Shown here piece by piece: positions 51,993 to 60,007 of a stretch of 64,000 bases of DNA. This DNA is from Tautonia sp040717455 (lineage in GTDB: Bacteria; Planctomycetota; Planctomycetia; Isosphaerales; Isosphaeraceae), in contig NZ_JBFEFH010000002.1 in assembly GCF_040717455.1 (NCBI RefSeq), positions 310,001 through 374,000 on the forward strand, read 5' to 3'. The notes beneath the pieces were generated by a model. It worked only from the letters and a program-made list of their open reading frames with translations, did not search any database and had not been told where the DNA came from. Positions within the stretch are counted from its first letter, which is position 1; every line of letters begins with the position of its first letter. The position numbers were made by a program, and so were the translations under genes.

Positions 51993-53918
51993 ATGTCAGA
52001 CCCCGAGTCGATTGAGCCTGTCGCCGATCGCGTGAGCCGCTCCTCGGCGGTGATCGCCGTGTTCACCGTGGCGATGATCGCGGTGCATCTGGCCTTGCGG
52101 TTCGGGATCGACGCGAGTGCAACCGTTCGAGGGATCCCGGTCGAGCGCTGGCCGTTGCTGGCGGCCTTGCTGTTCGGCGGCGTCCCCCTGGTGCTGGAGC
52201 TGCTGGCGAAGATGCTCCGGCGCGAGTTCGGTGCGGATTTGCTGGCGGGCATCTCGATCGTGACGGCGGTCTTGCTGGGGGAGTACCTCGCCGGGGCGTT
52301 GGTGGTGTTGATGCTCTCGGGGGGGGAGGCGATCGAGGCGTACGCGGTGCGGAGCGCCTCGTCGGTCTTGGAGGCGCTGGCGAGGCGGATGCCGTCGGTG
52401 GCCCACCGGAAGACCGAGGGCGGAACCGTGGCCGACGTGCCGCTCGATGGGGTGGGGATCGGCGACGAGCTGGTCGTCTTCCCGCACGAGATTTGCCCGG
52501 TCGACGGCGAGGTGATCGCCGGCCACGGGACGATGGACGAGTCGTTCCTGACCGGCGAGCCGTACCTGATGTCGAAGGCCCCCGGCTCGACGGTCATCTC
52601 CGGGGCGATCAATGGCGAGTCGGCCCTGACGATCCGGGCCGGGAAACTGGCGATCGATTCACGATATGCGAAGATCATGGAGGTGATGCGGGCCTCCGAG
52701 CAGCGACGGCCGCGCATCCGGCGCCTGGGGGACACCTTGGGGGGGCTGTACACGCCTTTGGCCGTGGCGATCGCGCTGGTGGCCTGGATGGCGAGCGGCG
52801 AGGCGGTGCGGTTCCTGGCGGTCCTGGTGGTGGCGACGCCGTGCCCGCTGTTGATCGGGATCCCGGTGGGGATCATCGGGGCGATCTCGCTGTCGGCGAG
52901 GCGCGGGATCATCATCAAGGATCCGGCCGTGCTGGAGACGATCGATACGTGCCGCACGGCCATTTTCGACAAGACGGGGACCCTGACGTACGGTTCGCCC
53001 CGGTTGACGGCGATCGACGTTTCCTCGGTTGCTGATCTGAGTGAGGACGCGATCCTCCGCCTCGTCGCCAGCCTGGAGCGCTACTCGAAGCACCCGCTCT
53101 CGGGCGCGATCCTGAACGAGGCGAGGCGTCGGCGGCTCGATCTCGCGGATGCGTCGCAGGTGGAGGAGCGGCCGGGGCAGGGGTTGCTCGGGTCGGTCGA
53201 CGGTCATTCGGTGCGGATTTGCAGCCGCAAGCAATTGCTGGCCCGTGATCCCGGGGCCGGGCCCCACCTCCCCCCGGTGGCCGGCGGCATGGAGTGCGTG
53301 GCCGCGATCGACGACCGCTTCGCCGCCGTCTTCCGATTCCGGGACGAGCCGAGGCGCGAGGGGGCCTCGTTCATCGGGCACCTGGGGCCGAAACACCGGT
53401 TCGACCGCGTCTTGATCGTCTCGGGCGACCGGGAGTCGGAGGTGCGCTACCTGGCCGATCGGGTCGGCATCGGCGAGGTGTTCGCCTCGCAGACCCCCGA
53501 GCAGAAGGTGGCGATCGTCCGCGACGAGGCCTCGAAGGCGCCGACCGTCTTCCTGGGCGACGGCATCAACGACGCCCCCGCCCTGGCCGAGGCGACCGTG
53601 GGGATCGCCTTCGGCCAGAACAGCGACATCACGGCCGAGGCGGCCGGCGCGGTGATCCTCGACACGTCCCTGTCGAAGGTCGACGAGTTCTTTCACATCA
53701 GCAAGCGACTGCGTCGGATCGTGCTCCAGAGCGCCGTCGGCGGGATGGCCTTGAGCGTCGTCGGCATGGTCATCGCCGCCTTCGGCTACCTGCCCCCCGT
53801 GGCCGGGGCGATCTTCCAGGAAGTGATCGACGTGTTTGCGGTCGTCAATGCGTTGCGGGTGGCGTTTCCGCCCCGCCACCTGACCGATTTCGACGACGGG
53901 CCGGGCGCGGCGGCGTGA
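51993..53918 (+). CDS. P1B-type heavy-metal ATPase with TPCP motif
   Basis: The 641-residue transporter has DESFLTGEP (actuator), FDKTGTLTYG (phosphorylated Asp326), KHPLSGAI (HP motif) and GDGINDAPALAEATVGIAFG. The membrane metal site is Thr282-Pro-Cys-Pro, not CPC or SPC. TPCP is the motif described for P1B-5 (nickel/iron-linked) ATPases, but no hemerythrin domain follows here. No N-terminal metal-binding domain is present. Metal specificity is therefore open. It converges with the DUF427 gene 14 bp away. Confidence 0.9.
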   Translation: MSDPESIEPVADRVSRSSAVIAVFTVAMIAVHLALRFGIDASATVRGIPVERWPLLAALLFGGVPLVLELLAKMLRREFGADLLAGISIVTAVLLGEYLAGALVVLMLSGGEAIEAYAVRSASSVLEALARRMPSVAHRKTEGGTVADVPLDGVGIGDELVVFPHEICPVDGEVIAGHGTMDESFLTGEPYLMSKAPGSTVISGAINGESALTIRAGKLAIDSRYAKIMEVMRASEQRRPRIRRLGDTLGGLYTPLAVAIALVAWMASGEAVRFLAVLVVATPCPLLIGIPVGIIGAISLSARRGIIIKDPAVLETIDTCRTAIFDKTGTLTYGSPRLTAIDVSSVADLSEDAILRLVASLERYSKHPLSGAILNEARRRRLDLADASQVEERPGQGLLGSVDGHSVRICSRKQLLARDPGAGPHLPPVAGGMECVAAIDDRFAAVFRFRDEPRREGASFIGHLGPKHRFDRVLIVSGDRESEVRYLADRVGIGEVFASQTPEQKVAIVRDEASKAPTVFLGDGINDAPALAEATVGIAFGQNSDITAEAAGAVILDTSLSKVDEFFHISKRLRRIVLQSAVGGMALSVVGMVIAAFGYLPPVAGAIFQEVIDVFAVVNALRVAFPPRHLTDFDDGPGAAA

Positions 53919-53932
53919 TGGCCCGATGCGGC

Positions 53933-54283
53933 TCACTGCACGACGATCGCGTCGACCTTGCCGGGATAGAAGGCGAGGTGGTCCTTGATGGCGGCGACGT
54001 CGGTCTTGGGGTCTTCGTAGCTCCAGGCGACGTCGTCGGTGACCTGGTCGCCGATCGTCAGGCGGAAGTAGCTGGCGTCACCCTTGAAGGGGCAGTGGCT
54101 GGAGCGTTCGGTGCGCTGGAAGGCCGTCATCACGATGTCGTCTCGGGGGATGTAGATGATCGGCGCCATGCTCCCCTCCTTCAGGGCGAGCGCCCGGCGG
54201 GATTCGGCGAGGGTCTTCTCCCCCTTGGTGACCAGGACCCGTCCGGCGATCGGCTCGATGGTGATGTGGTGGGGGCTGCTCAT
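53933..54283 (-). CDS. DUF427 family protein
   Basis: The 116-residue protein has the DUF427 signature: GRVLVTKGEKTLAESRRALA, PIIYIPRDDIVMTAFQRTER, SSHCPFKGDASYFRLTIGDQ and VAWSYEDPKTDVAAIKDHLA. Members are small cytosolic beta-barrel-like proteins of unknown activity. ATG 54283 fits the conserved start. Only 14 bp separate its end from that of the metal ATPase. Confidence 0.93.
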   Translation of the reverse strand: MSSPHHITIEPIAGRVLVTKGEKTLAESRRALALKEGSMAPIIYIPRDDIVMTAFQRTERSSHCPFKGDASYFRLTIGDQVTDDVAWSYEDPKTDVAAIKDHLAFYPGKVDAIVVQ

Positions 54284-54546
54284 CGGTGGCGGTTCCGTTC
54301 GGGGGAAAAGGGGGATGATGCGAGGATGGATCGGGACTTTGACCTCGATCCTTATGCAGGTTTTAGGCCATCGGCAAGCCCCGGGGCTCGGATCGGATCG
54401 GCAGGGAAGAATCGTTCGAATCGGTTGGACTTCCGCGGCGGGTTCGGGGTGTAATGGGTGCTCATGGTTTCGCGGGTTCTCCGCGTCCGGGCTCGGTCGC
54501 GAGCCGTCGAAGGGGATGGGGCCAATCGCCAGGGAGGAACGGTCGC

Positions 54547-55953
54547 ATGAGCCAGGCCTGCGCAACGAGCGTTTCGGGCATCGTCGGTCGGGTGCTGATG
54601 ATGCTGGCGGTCCCGGTCCACCTCCAGGCGAGGGGGGGCGAATCGACCCCCGCCCCCGAGGTGCTCGAACTCGGCCGAGACCTGTTCACCCACCGCTGGA
54701 TGCCGGGCGACCCGAGGAGCCGGGCGGGCGACGGGCTGGGGCCGGTCTTCAACGCCCAGTCGTGCCTCGACTGCCACGACCGGGGCGGGACGGGGGGCGC
54801 GGGGCACTCGGCGAGGAACATCGACATCGCCTCGGTCTCGGGGCAAGGACGCGGGGCGGGAACGGGATTCTTCTACGCGTTCAGCATGAACATGGGCCCG
54901 AATCGGTTCGAGTACCGGATCGGGACGCCTCCCGCCGCCGTGGCGGACGCGAACCGGCGAGGGGCCGCCGCCGCCCCGCCGGCGAACCTGGCGGCGCTGG
55001 AGGCGATCCACCCCGGATTCCGGGAGTCGCCGAGCGTGGTCCTGCACCGCTTCGGGACCGACCCCGAGTATGGCGACTGGCGGGCCGAGGTCCCCGGCCA
55101 ACACGGCCCGATCGCGGTCCGCGTCACCCAGCGCAACCCGACGGCCCTGTTCGGCGTCGGGCTGATCGACGACCTGCCCGACGCGGTGCTGGAGGACGCC
55201 GCCCGACGCTCCCGGCGGTCGAAGGCGACCCGGGGCCGGCTGGCCCAGGCGCCCGACGGCCGGATCGGCCGGTTCGGCTGGAAGGGGCAGATCGCGACGC
55301 TCGATGAGTTCGTCCGGTCGGCCGCCGCGGGGGAGCTGGGCCTGGACGTCCCCGGGCATCGCCAGGCGTTGGATCCGCGATTGCCGGGCATCGGCGCCCC
55401 GGGGCCCGACCTGGATCAGGGTGACCTCGACGCCCTGGTCGCCTTCGTCCGAGCCCTGCCGAGGCCGGCCACGCGGGTGGACGAGGGCCTTGCCGGCCGG
55501 GTCGAGGCGGGTGCGAGCACCTTCCGGTCGATCGGCTGCACCTCGTGCCACGTCCCCGACCTGGGGCCGATCGAAGGAATCTACAGCGACTTGCTCTTGC
55601 ATGACATGGGGCCCCGGCTGGTCGACACCGGCTCGTACATCGCCTTCGGCGCCCGGCCGTCCGCCGCCCCGGCCCCGGTCATTGATGCCGCCTCGCCCGC
55701 GGGCGACCACGAGTGGCGCACGCCGCCGCTCTGGGGCCTGGCCGACTCGGGCCCGTATCTCCACGACGGTCGGGCCGCGACGATCTCCGAGGCGATCCTC
55801 CTGCACGACGGCCAGGGGGAGGCCGCCGCCCGACGCTTCGCCCAGCTCTCCGGCCCGCGGAAGGAGCAGCTCGGCGCCTTCCTGCTCTCGCTCACCGCGC
55901 CGGCGGAGGACGACGATCTGCCCCGGGCGATCGGGATCGACGCCGAGGAATGA
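54547..55953 (+). CDS. Di-haem oxidoreductase (putative peroxidase, DUF1111/DHOR type)
   Basis: The 468-residue exported protein starts at ATG 54547, with GGGAGGAAC upstream. An N-terminal hydrophobic stretch (GIVGRVLMMLAVPVHL) serves as the signal. Two haem sites are CLDCH (residues 73-77) and CTSCH (331-335). GLGPVFNAQSCLDCHDRGGT, RTPPLWGLADSGPYLHDGRA and ILLHDGQGEAAARRF are characteristic of the DHOR family related to cytochrome c peroxidases. It probably acts in the periplasm; substrate unknown. Confidence 0.9.
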   Translation: MSQACATSVSGIVGRVLMMLAVPVHLQARGGESTPAPEVLELGRDLFTHRWMPGDPRSRAGDGLGPVFNAQSCLDCHDRGGTGGAGHSARNIDIASVSGQGRGAGTGFFYAFSMNMGPNRFEYRIGTPPAAVADANRRGAAAAPPANLAALEAIHPGFRESPSVVLHRFGTDPEYGDWRAEVPGQHGPIAVRVTQRNPTALFGVGLIDDLPDAVLEDAARRSRRSKATRGRLAQAPDGRIGRFGWKGQIATLDEFVRSAAAGELGLDVPGHRQALDPRLPGIGAPGPDLDQGDLDALVAFVRALPRPATRVDEGLAGRVEAGASTFRSIGCTSCHVPDLGPIEGIYSDLLLHDMGPRLVDTGSYIAFGARPSAAPAPVIDAASPAGDHEWRTPPLWGLADSGPYLHDGRAATISEAILLHDGQGEAAARRFAQLSGPRKEQLGAFLLSLTAPAEDDDLPRAIGIDAEE

Positions 55954-56431
55954 TCGGTTGAAGTCGATGGATTGGCCGGTGTCGTCTCGGCCCCGGTTGC
56001 CAGGGCTCTTGGAACGAGACGGCGTTGGAGCCGAATCGGACTCCGTTGGCCGAGTGAACCTGTCGCCATCTGATCGGGGTGAGGATGACCCCGGCCAGTG
56101 CACAGGGGATCACGCCACGCGGCATCGTGGATTTCGGCCCGGGTCGAGTGGGGCGACACCGGCGGGCCGGGCCTGGGGCCGGCGAGGGGGCGGGGTCGTC
56201 GGCGTTACGAAGTCATTGATGCGTTTGTGCGCGATTGTGATGGGATGATGCGTGCCGACCCGGGATCGAGAGGCGGGCGCCCGGGGCCCGGATCGGCACT
56301 GCCTTGTGCGTCGAGACGGATGGGGTACAGTTGAGGCCGAGGGGTTGTCCTCCTGGTCGTGAAGCTCGTTGTGAAGATTCCGTCTGCCCGGCTCTCGGTT
56401 TCCTGCATCCTGAGGGGAGAGGTGTGCGCCC
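55954..56431. other. Intergenic stretch, 478 bp, no gene seen
   Basis: This gap lies between two plus-strand genes. It has no palindrome of the major families and no convincing open frame. GGGGAGAGG near 56415 is the ribosome site of the following gene; the promoter was not identified. Confidence 0.4.
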
Positions 56432-57931
56432 ATGTTCCGAAACCGTCGCGTTGTCGCATCGTCGTGCTCGGGTGCTCGATCGTCGCAGACGCTCCGCGCA
56501 CGGAGGAGGCATTCACGGACGCCGGCCCTGGAGGCGCTTGAGGAGCGCACCGTGCTGAGCACGACCGGGAACTTCGCCTTGCTGGGGGCCACTGCGCTCG
56601 ATCCCCGGACGATTGAGATTCGCTTTCATCAGGATGACCTGGCCGAGGCCTCCCCGGCCGAGATCAACCTGACCGTCTACCGGTCGGCCGATCCCGGGGT
56701 GGACGCGGGGGATCGGGCACTGGTCTCGACGGTGCTGGATGTGATGCCCGGTCGGAATCAATCGGCCCGGATCGTGCTGAGCGAACCGCTCGGGATTGTG
56801 CCCGAGGCCCCTTATGTGCTGGTGGTCGCCGGTGGCGACGCGGACGACGCCGATAATGTCGCCTCGTTCCGGAAGTGGACCATCGGCGCGGTGACGCACG
56901 GGTTCGAACCGAGCGGGCGGATGCCCAGCTGGGTGACCTCGACGGCCGCGACCCTCCGCCAGCAGGGTTATGACGCCGTCTTGCCGTTCGACTGGGCCCG
57001 CCTGAGCAACCTGCCACGCCCCGGGATCCCCGAGCTGGTCGCCCGGAGGTTGGCCCATCAGGTGGCCGCGATGAGTCATCGCCTGGTGGCGCATGGATTC
57101 CAGCGTCAGGACGTCGTGGATCTCCACCTGATCGGCCACAGTCGGGGCGGGGGGGTGATCAACCTGGCCGCGGCCGCCCTGCCAAATGGCCGCGGGCCGC
57201 TGGCCGGGGGGCTGGTCAAGCTGACGATGCTCGACCCCCATCCGGCCCGGAACGCGTCCGAGGTGCCCCTTTACAGCGCCTCGGCGGGGCCGATCGGGCA
57301 GCTTGCCCGGCTGAACTTCCTGGCCTTCCAGGAGGCCGCGAACGATCGGCCGGTGGTGCTGGCCCCGGGCGTCGACCAGTTGGAGGTCTTCCACCAGGCG
57401 GCCACCGTGGCCGATCCCAGCCCGCTGGTGGCGGGAGACGAGCGGTTCGTCCACAGTTGGGGGGAGGTGCCGGTCACCATCCCGGCCGGTTCGGCGGTCG
57501 GCGACGTGGCCTACTACGACCTGACGCCGGTGGTCCCCTCGCACACCGGGATCACCCGGTTCTATCAGACCGTGGTCGCGCCGACGCTCGGCACGGGCCT
57601 GCCGCTCGATCAATTGCAACCGCCCTTGATTGCCTCCCCCTCGGCCGACCCGCCGCAAGGGGGCGGCTTCCTGCCCGGGACCGGGTTCGAGAGCGAGCTC
57701 CAGGTCCTCGCCTTCGCCGGATTCCCGGTCCCCGTCGCCTCGTCGCTGCTGGGGGAGGTCCAGGTCCTCAACACCGCCATCGCCGAGGGGAACCTCCCCG
57801 GCGCCCGGATGCAGTTGCGACACCTGATGCGGACGACGCACGTCCTGGAGGCGACGCAATTGCCCCAGGGTTCGCTCACCGCGTTCCGCCAGCTCCTGGG
57901 CTCGACCGCTCGCCTGCTCCACGGGATTTGA
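56432..57931 (+). CDS. Surface alpha/beta-hydrolase-like protein with LEPR-XLL-like leader
   Basis: The 499-residue protein has a long Arg/Ser-rich leader ending PALEALEERTVLSTTG. This is the same style of motif as in the CotH and protease proteins. A beta-sandwich-like region follows (ATALDPRTIEIRFHQDDL). From about residue 145 it resembles an alpha/beta hydrolase: THGFEPSGRMPSW, VLPFDWARLSNL and LHLIGHSRGGGVI (GHSRGG nucleophile elbow), with LTMLDPHP as a possible acid/base region. A lipase-like role outside the cell is plausible. The C-terminal 80 residues are helical. Confidence 0.78.
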   Translation: MFRNRRVVASSCSGARSSQTLRARRRHSRTPALEALEERTVLSTTGNFALLGATALDPRTIEIRFHQDDLAEASPAEINLTVYRSADPGVDAGDRALVSTVLDVMPGRNQSARIVLSEPLGIVPEAPYVLVVAGGDADDADNVASFRKWTIGAVTHGFEPSGRMPSWVTSTAATLRQQGYDAVLPFDWARLSNLPRPGIPELVARRLAHQVAAMSHRLVAHGFQRQDVVDLHLIGHSRGGGVINLAAAALPNGRGPLAGGLVKLTMLDPHPARNASEVPLYSASAGPIGQLARLNFLAFQEAANDRPVVLAPGVDQLEVFHQAATVADPSPLVAGDERFVHSWGEVPVTIPAGSAVGDVAYYDLTPVVPSHTGITRFYQTVVAPTLGTGLPLDQLQPPLIASPSADPPQGGGFLPGTGFESELQVLAFAGFPVPVASSLLGEVQVLNTAIAEGNLPGARMQLRHLMRTTHVLEATQLPQGSLTAFRQLLGSTARLLHGI

Positions 57932-58118
57932 CCGGGCGGGATGGGTGCTGACCTTGGGGCGTTTGATCGAAGTGACTGCTCGTGCTCGCACATGTTGATC
58001 ACGAAGTGAGCACGAGCATCATCAAGTGCCCGGTTGGCTCTGCATCGGGAGGGGAGGCTTGATGCGGAAGGATCAGGACAGGGCACCGTCGGACGATGAA
58101 CTCCGCCCGGATTACGAC

Positions 58119-58203
58119 GGGTGGCCGGGGCAAAGCCGAAGGCATGCCCCGGTGGCAAAGCGACTGATCCCGGGGCACGCCTTCGGCTTTGCCCCGGCCA
58201 CCC
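58119..58203. repeat. GGGTGGCCGGGGC-family palindrome, copy I (85 bp)
   Basis: GGGTGGCCGGGGCAAAGCCG and its exact complement form the arms, with GCATGCCCCGG / CCGGGGCACGC inner stems. A separate perfect hairpin, CATGGCCACG-AAGA-CGTGGCCATG, follows at 58241-58264. Both sit in the 57932-58292 gap, which has no gene, at the edge of the AT-rich island. Confidence 0.85.
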
Positions 58204-58292
58204 GCCGCGTGGGCATGAACGGGGTTGCCCCCCGCTCGAACATGGCCACGAAGACGTGGCCATGCCACCCCGCCACCCGCCCGCCTGTAGAA

Positions 58293-58739
58293 TTACAATC
58301 GTAATATATTGAATTTTTTCGAGAGTCGTTTAAGTAACAGTGACCATGGGTCATCTTGCATGTCTGCACGTTTAATCGCCTTGCGAATGACTCTCACCTC
58401 TCGGGCGATATCTTCAGATAAGTCTATAGCAGTTACAGATCGATCGATTCCGCGGATTCCAGATAGCCAGTACTTCTGAGCATATCTAACAGGCAAGACG
58501 CCAATGATATCCGGCGGGTCGGGAAAATTAGCCAGATCCTCAAGCCCGTTGACCAATCTTTCATGCAAGTCCCAAATTTCTTCCTCTTCACTATTAGACC
58601 AGAAGTCAGATGCGTGATAGCCGCTAAACTCCTGTCTTGTCTTGGCAGCTTTCTTTCGGAGACTAATGATTCTTGTTCTTATGTCAATCTTCACTGAAAT
58701 TCTCCTAAACTGCTGCTTCGAGAATTGCATCCATGACAT
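58293..58739 (-). CDS. Hypothetical protein, second gene of an AT-rich coupled pair
   Basis: The 148-residue basic protein has no recognised domain. It has a Lys/Arg-rich N-terminus (FRRISVKIDIRTRIISLRKK), an acidic helical middle (FWSNSEEEEIWDLHERLVNG), and a Lys/Arg-rich tail. Its ATG (58739-58737) overlaps the TAA of the upstream frame by one base, so the two are translationally coupled. Codon use is AT-rich, unlike the rest of the window, indicating acquisition. Confidence 0.65.
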   Translation of the reverse strand: MSWMQFSKQQFRRISVKIDIRTRIISLRKKAAKTRQEFSGYHASDFWSNSEEEEIWDLHERLVNGLEDLANFPDPPDIIGVLPVRYAQKYWLSGIRGIDRSVTAIDLSEDIAREVRVIRKAIKRADMQDDPWSLLLKRLSKKFNILRL

Positions 58740-59038
58740 TATGGCCGAGAATTTGAAATATCATCGATTGCTTGAGTAAAGACTCCAATCTTATGGTGAC
58801 TAAAACCGTCTTTTGTTTGTGTCACAAAATGCTCAATCCCTGTCACGCGTAGGACAACACCATACTCTCGATCTGGTACATAAGCCTGAAGGTTACCTGA
58901 ATAGTTTGAAGACCAGGTTCGTGGATTGATGATGTCGCCCCGTTGGATTGGTAGGAACGGTTCGTTTGATTCGATTGTGCACGCTACATCGCACCCAGGA
59001 TTGTCTGGGAGATAGACTTCAAGAATTTATCGCTTCAT
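58739..59038 (-). pseudogene. Small gene with a stop at codon 4, first of an AT-rich coupled pair
   Basis: ATG 59038 follows GAGGG at a good distance, but codon 4 is TAA (59029-59027). The same frame then stays open for 95 codons (ILEVYLPDNPGCDVACTIES, ... GNLQAYVPDREYGVVLRVTG, ... SHHKIGVFTQAIDDISNSRP) and ends in TAATG with the next gene. A single CAA-to-TAA change would explain it. If the stop is real, synthesis would need a non-standard start such as ATT 59026. The product looks like a compact beta-rich protein; no family is recognised. Confidence 0.55.
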
Positions 59039-59097
59039 TTTCTTAGCCCTCAAACGTTGTCCTGAACAAGTCCCATAGTGCTCCCCCTCTCAGTGAA

Positions 59098-59148
59098 TGT
59101 CCCGTTGATTCTGCAGGATTTTCGGGCTTTTTCGCTGATTTTGGGACA
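59098..59148. repeat. Short TGTCCC/GGGACA inverted repeat
   Basis: TGTCCC at 59098-59103 and GGGACA at 59143-59148 bracket an AT-rich core between the coupled pair and the HEPN-like gene. It may be a terminator or the worn end of a mobile element. No transposase is near. Confidence 0.3.
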
Positions 59149-59232
59149 GTTTGCGAGAGGTGAAGCAGTAGAGTTATGCGGATCTGCGGATGCATCGCCT
59201 GACCGGAGGTTTGCACAGCGGACCCTACGAAA

Positions 59233-59772
59233 CTAGCCAGCCCGCCGGACCAAGTCAGACCTCGTTAGTTTGAGAATAGAACCAATGCATTGGCTTGCAG
59301 TGTTTAAATTCGAGACTTGGTCGTTCAGCATCATCAGCGTCTTGATGCCGTGAAAGAGGTTATTTCTAAGCCGATAGACAATAATCATGCATGCTAGTAA
59401 TTTTGATTTTTCGTCCACATTTTTATCCTCAAGAACTTCTTTGACAAGCTTTGGGCGATCATTATCTCGGAGGTTCAATCCCTGAAACCGATCATTGAAC
59501 CCAGCGGGTGTACAGTAACGAGATTTCCAGAAAGATAAACATTTATCAAATTGTTCGAAGCGATTCAATGGAGGTCTTGTGAAGTCAACTCGACCAGCAA
59601 ATGCTTCAAATGTCCCTACATTCGCTCGATTGTCACAAACTAGGCCCTCGAACAGATTCCACATAAGGGTAAAATTGGTGACTGCCTCGATGGCCTCAGG
59701 TGTCAAGTCTTGCCCACCTTGCATGTTGACTTCGATCCACTTTACGGCATCAAAGTGCGGTACTATTACCAT
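59233..59772 (-). CDS. HEPN-like protein in an AT-rich island
   Basis: The 179-residue helical protein carries YRLRNNLFHG, in which Arg136 and His141 form the R-x4-H motif of HEPN RNases. The surrounding helices (NFTLMWNLFEGLVCDNRANV; KLLACMIIVYRLRNNLFHGI) resemble ApeA-like/abortive-infection HEPN proteins. AGAGGAAAAG precedes ATG 59772. Such domains act as toxins or antiviral RNases, usually with a partner. Here the partner, if any, may be the coupled pair downstream. Identification rests on one motif and helix pattern. Confidence 0.6.
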   Translation of the reverse strand: MVIVPHFDAVKWIEVNMQGGQDLTPEAIEAVTNFTLMWNLFEGLVCDNRANVGTFEAFAGRVDFTRPPLNRFEQFDKCLSFWKSRYCTPAGFNDRFQGLNLRDNDRPKLVKEVLEDKNVDEKSKLLACMIIVYRLRNNLFHGIKTLMMLNDQVSNLNTASQCIGSILKLTRSDLVRRAG

Positions 59773-60007
59773 CGGCTTTTCCTCTAAAACCTCACCTAAA
59801 GTTGTCGGACGAAATTCCGTGTTCGAACATTTCTGTTCGTCCGTGCAAGCGCATTGAGTGAATTCATCCTCTCGGCTTTGCTATCGAGTTGCAAGCGAAA
59901 TCCTGGAGAATCGAAGGCCCGAAACGCGAACCGGCCGCCGGGTCCGAGGGGGACGCGGCGGCCGGAAGGGAAGATCGGCGAGAGGCCGGATCAACTGAGG
60001 TTCATGC

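Noticed and set aside
59098..59148. Insertion sequence in the AT-rich island
   Set aside because: Only a 6-bp inverted repeat is present, with no transposase and no clear target duplication.
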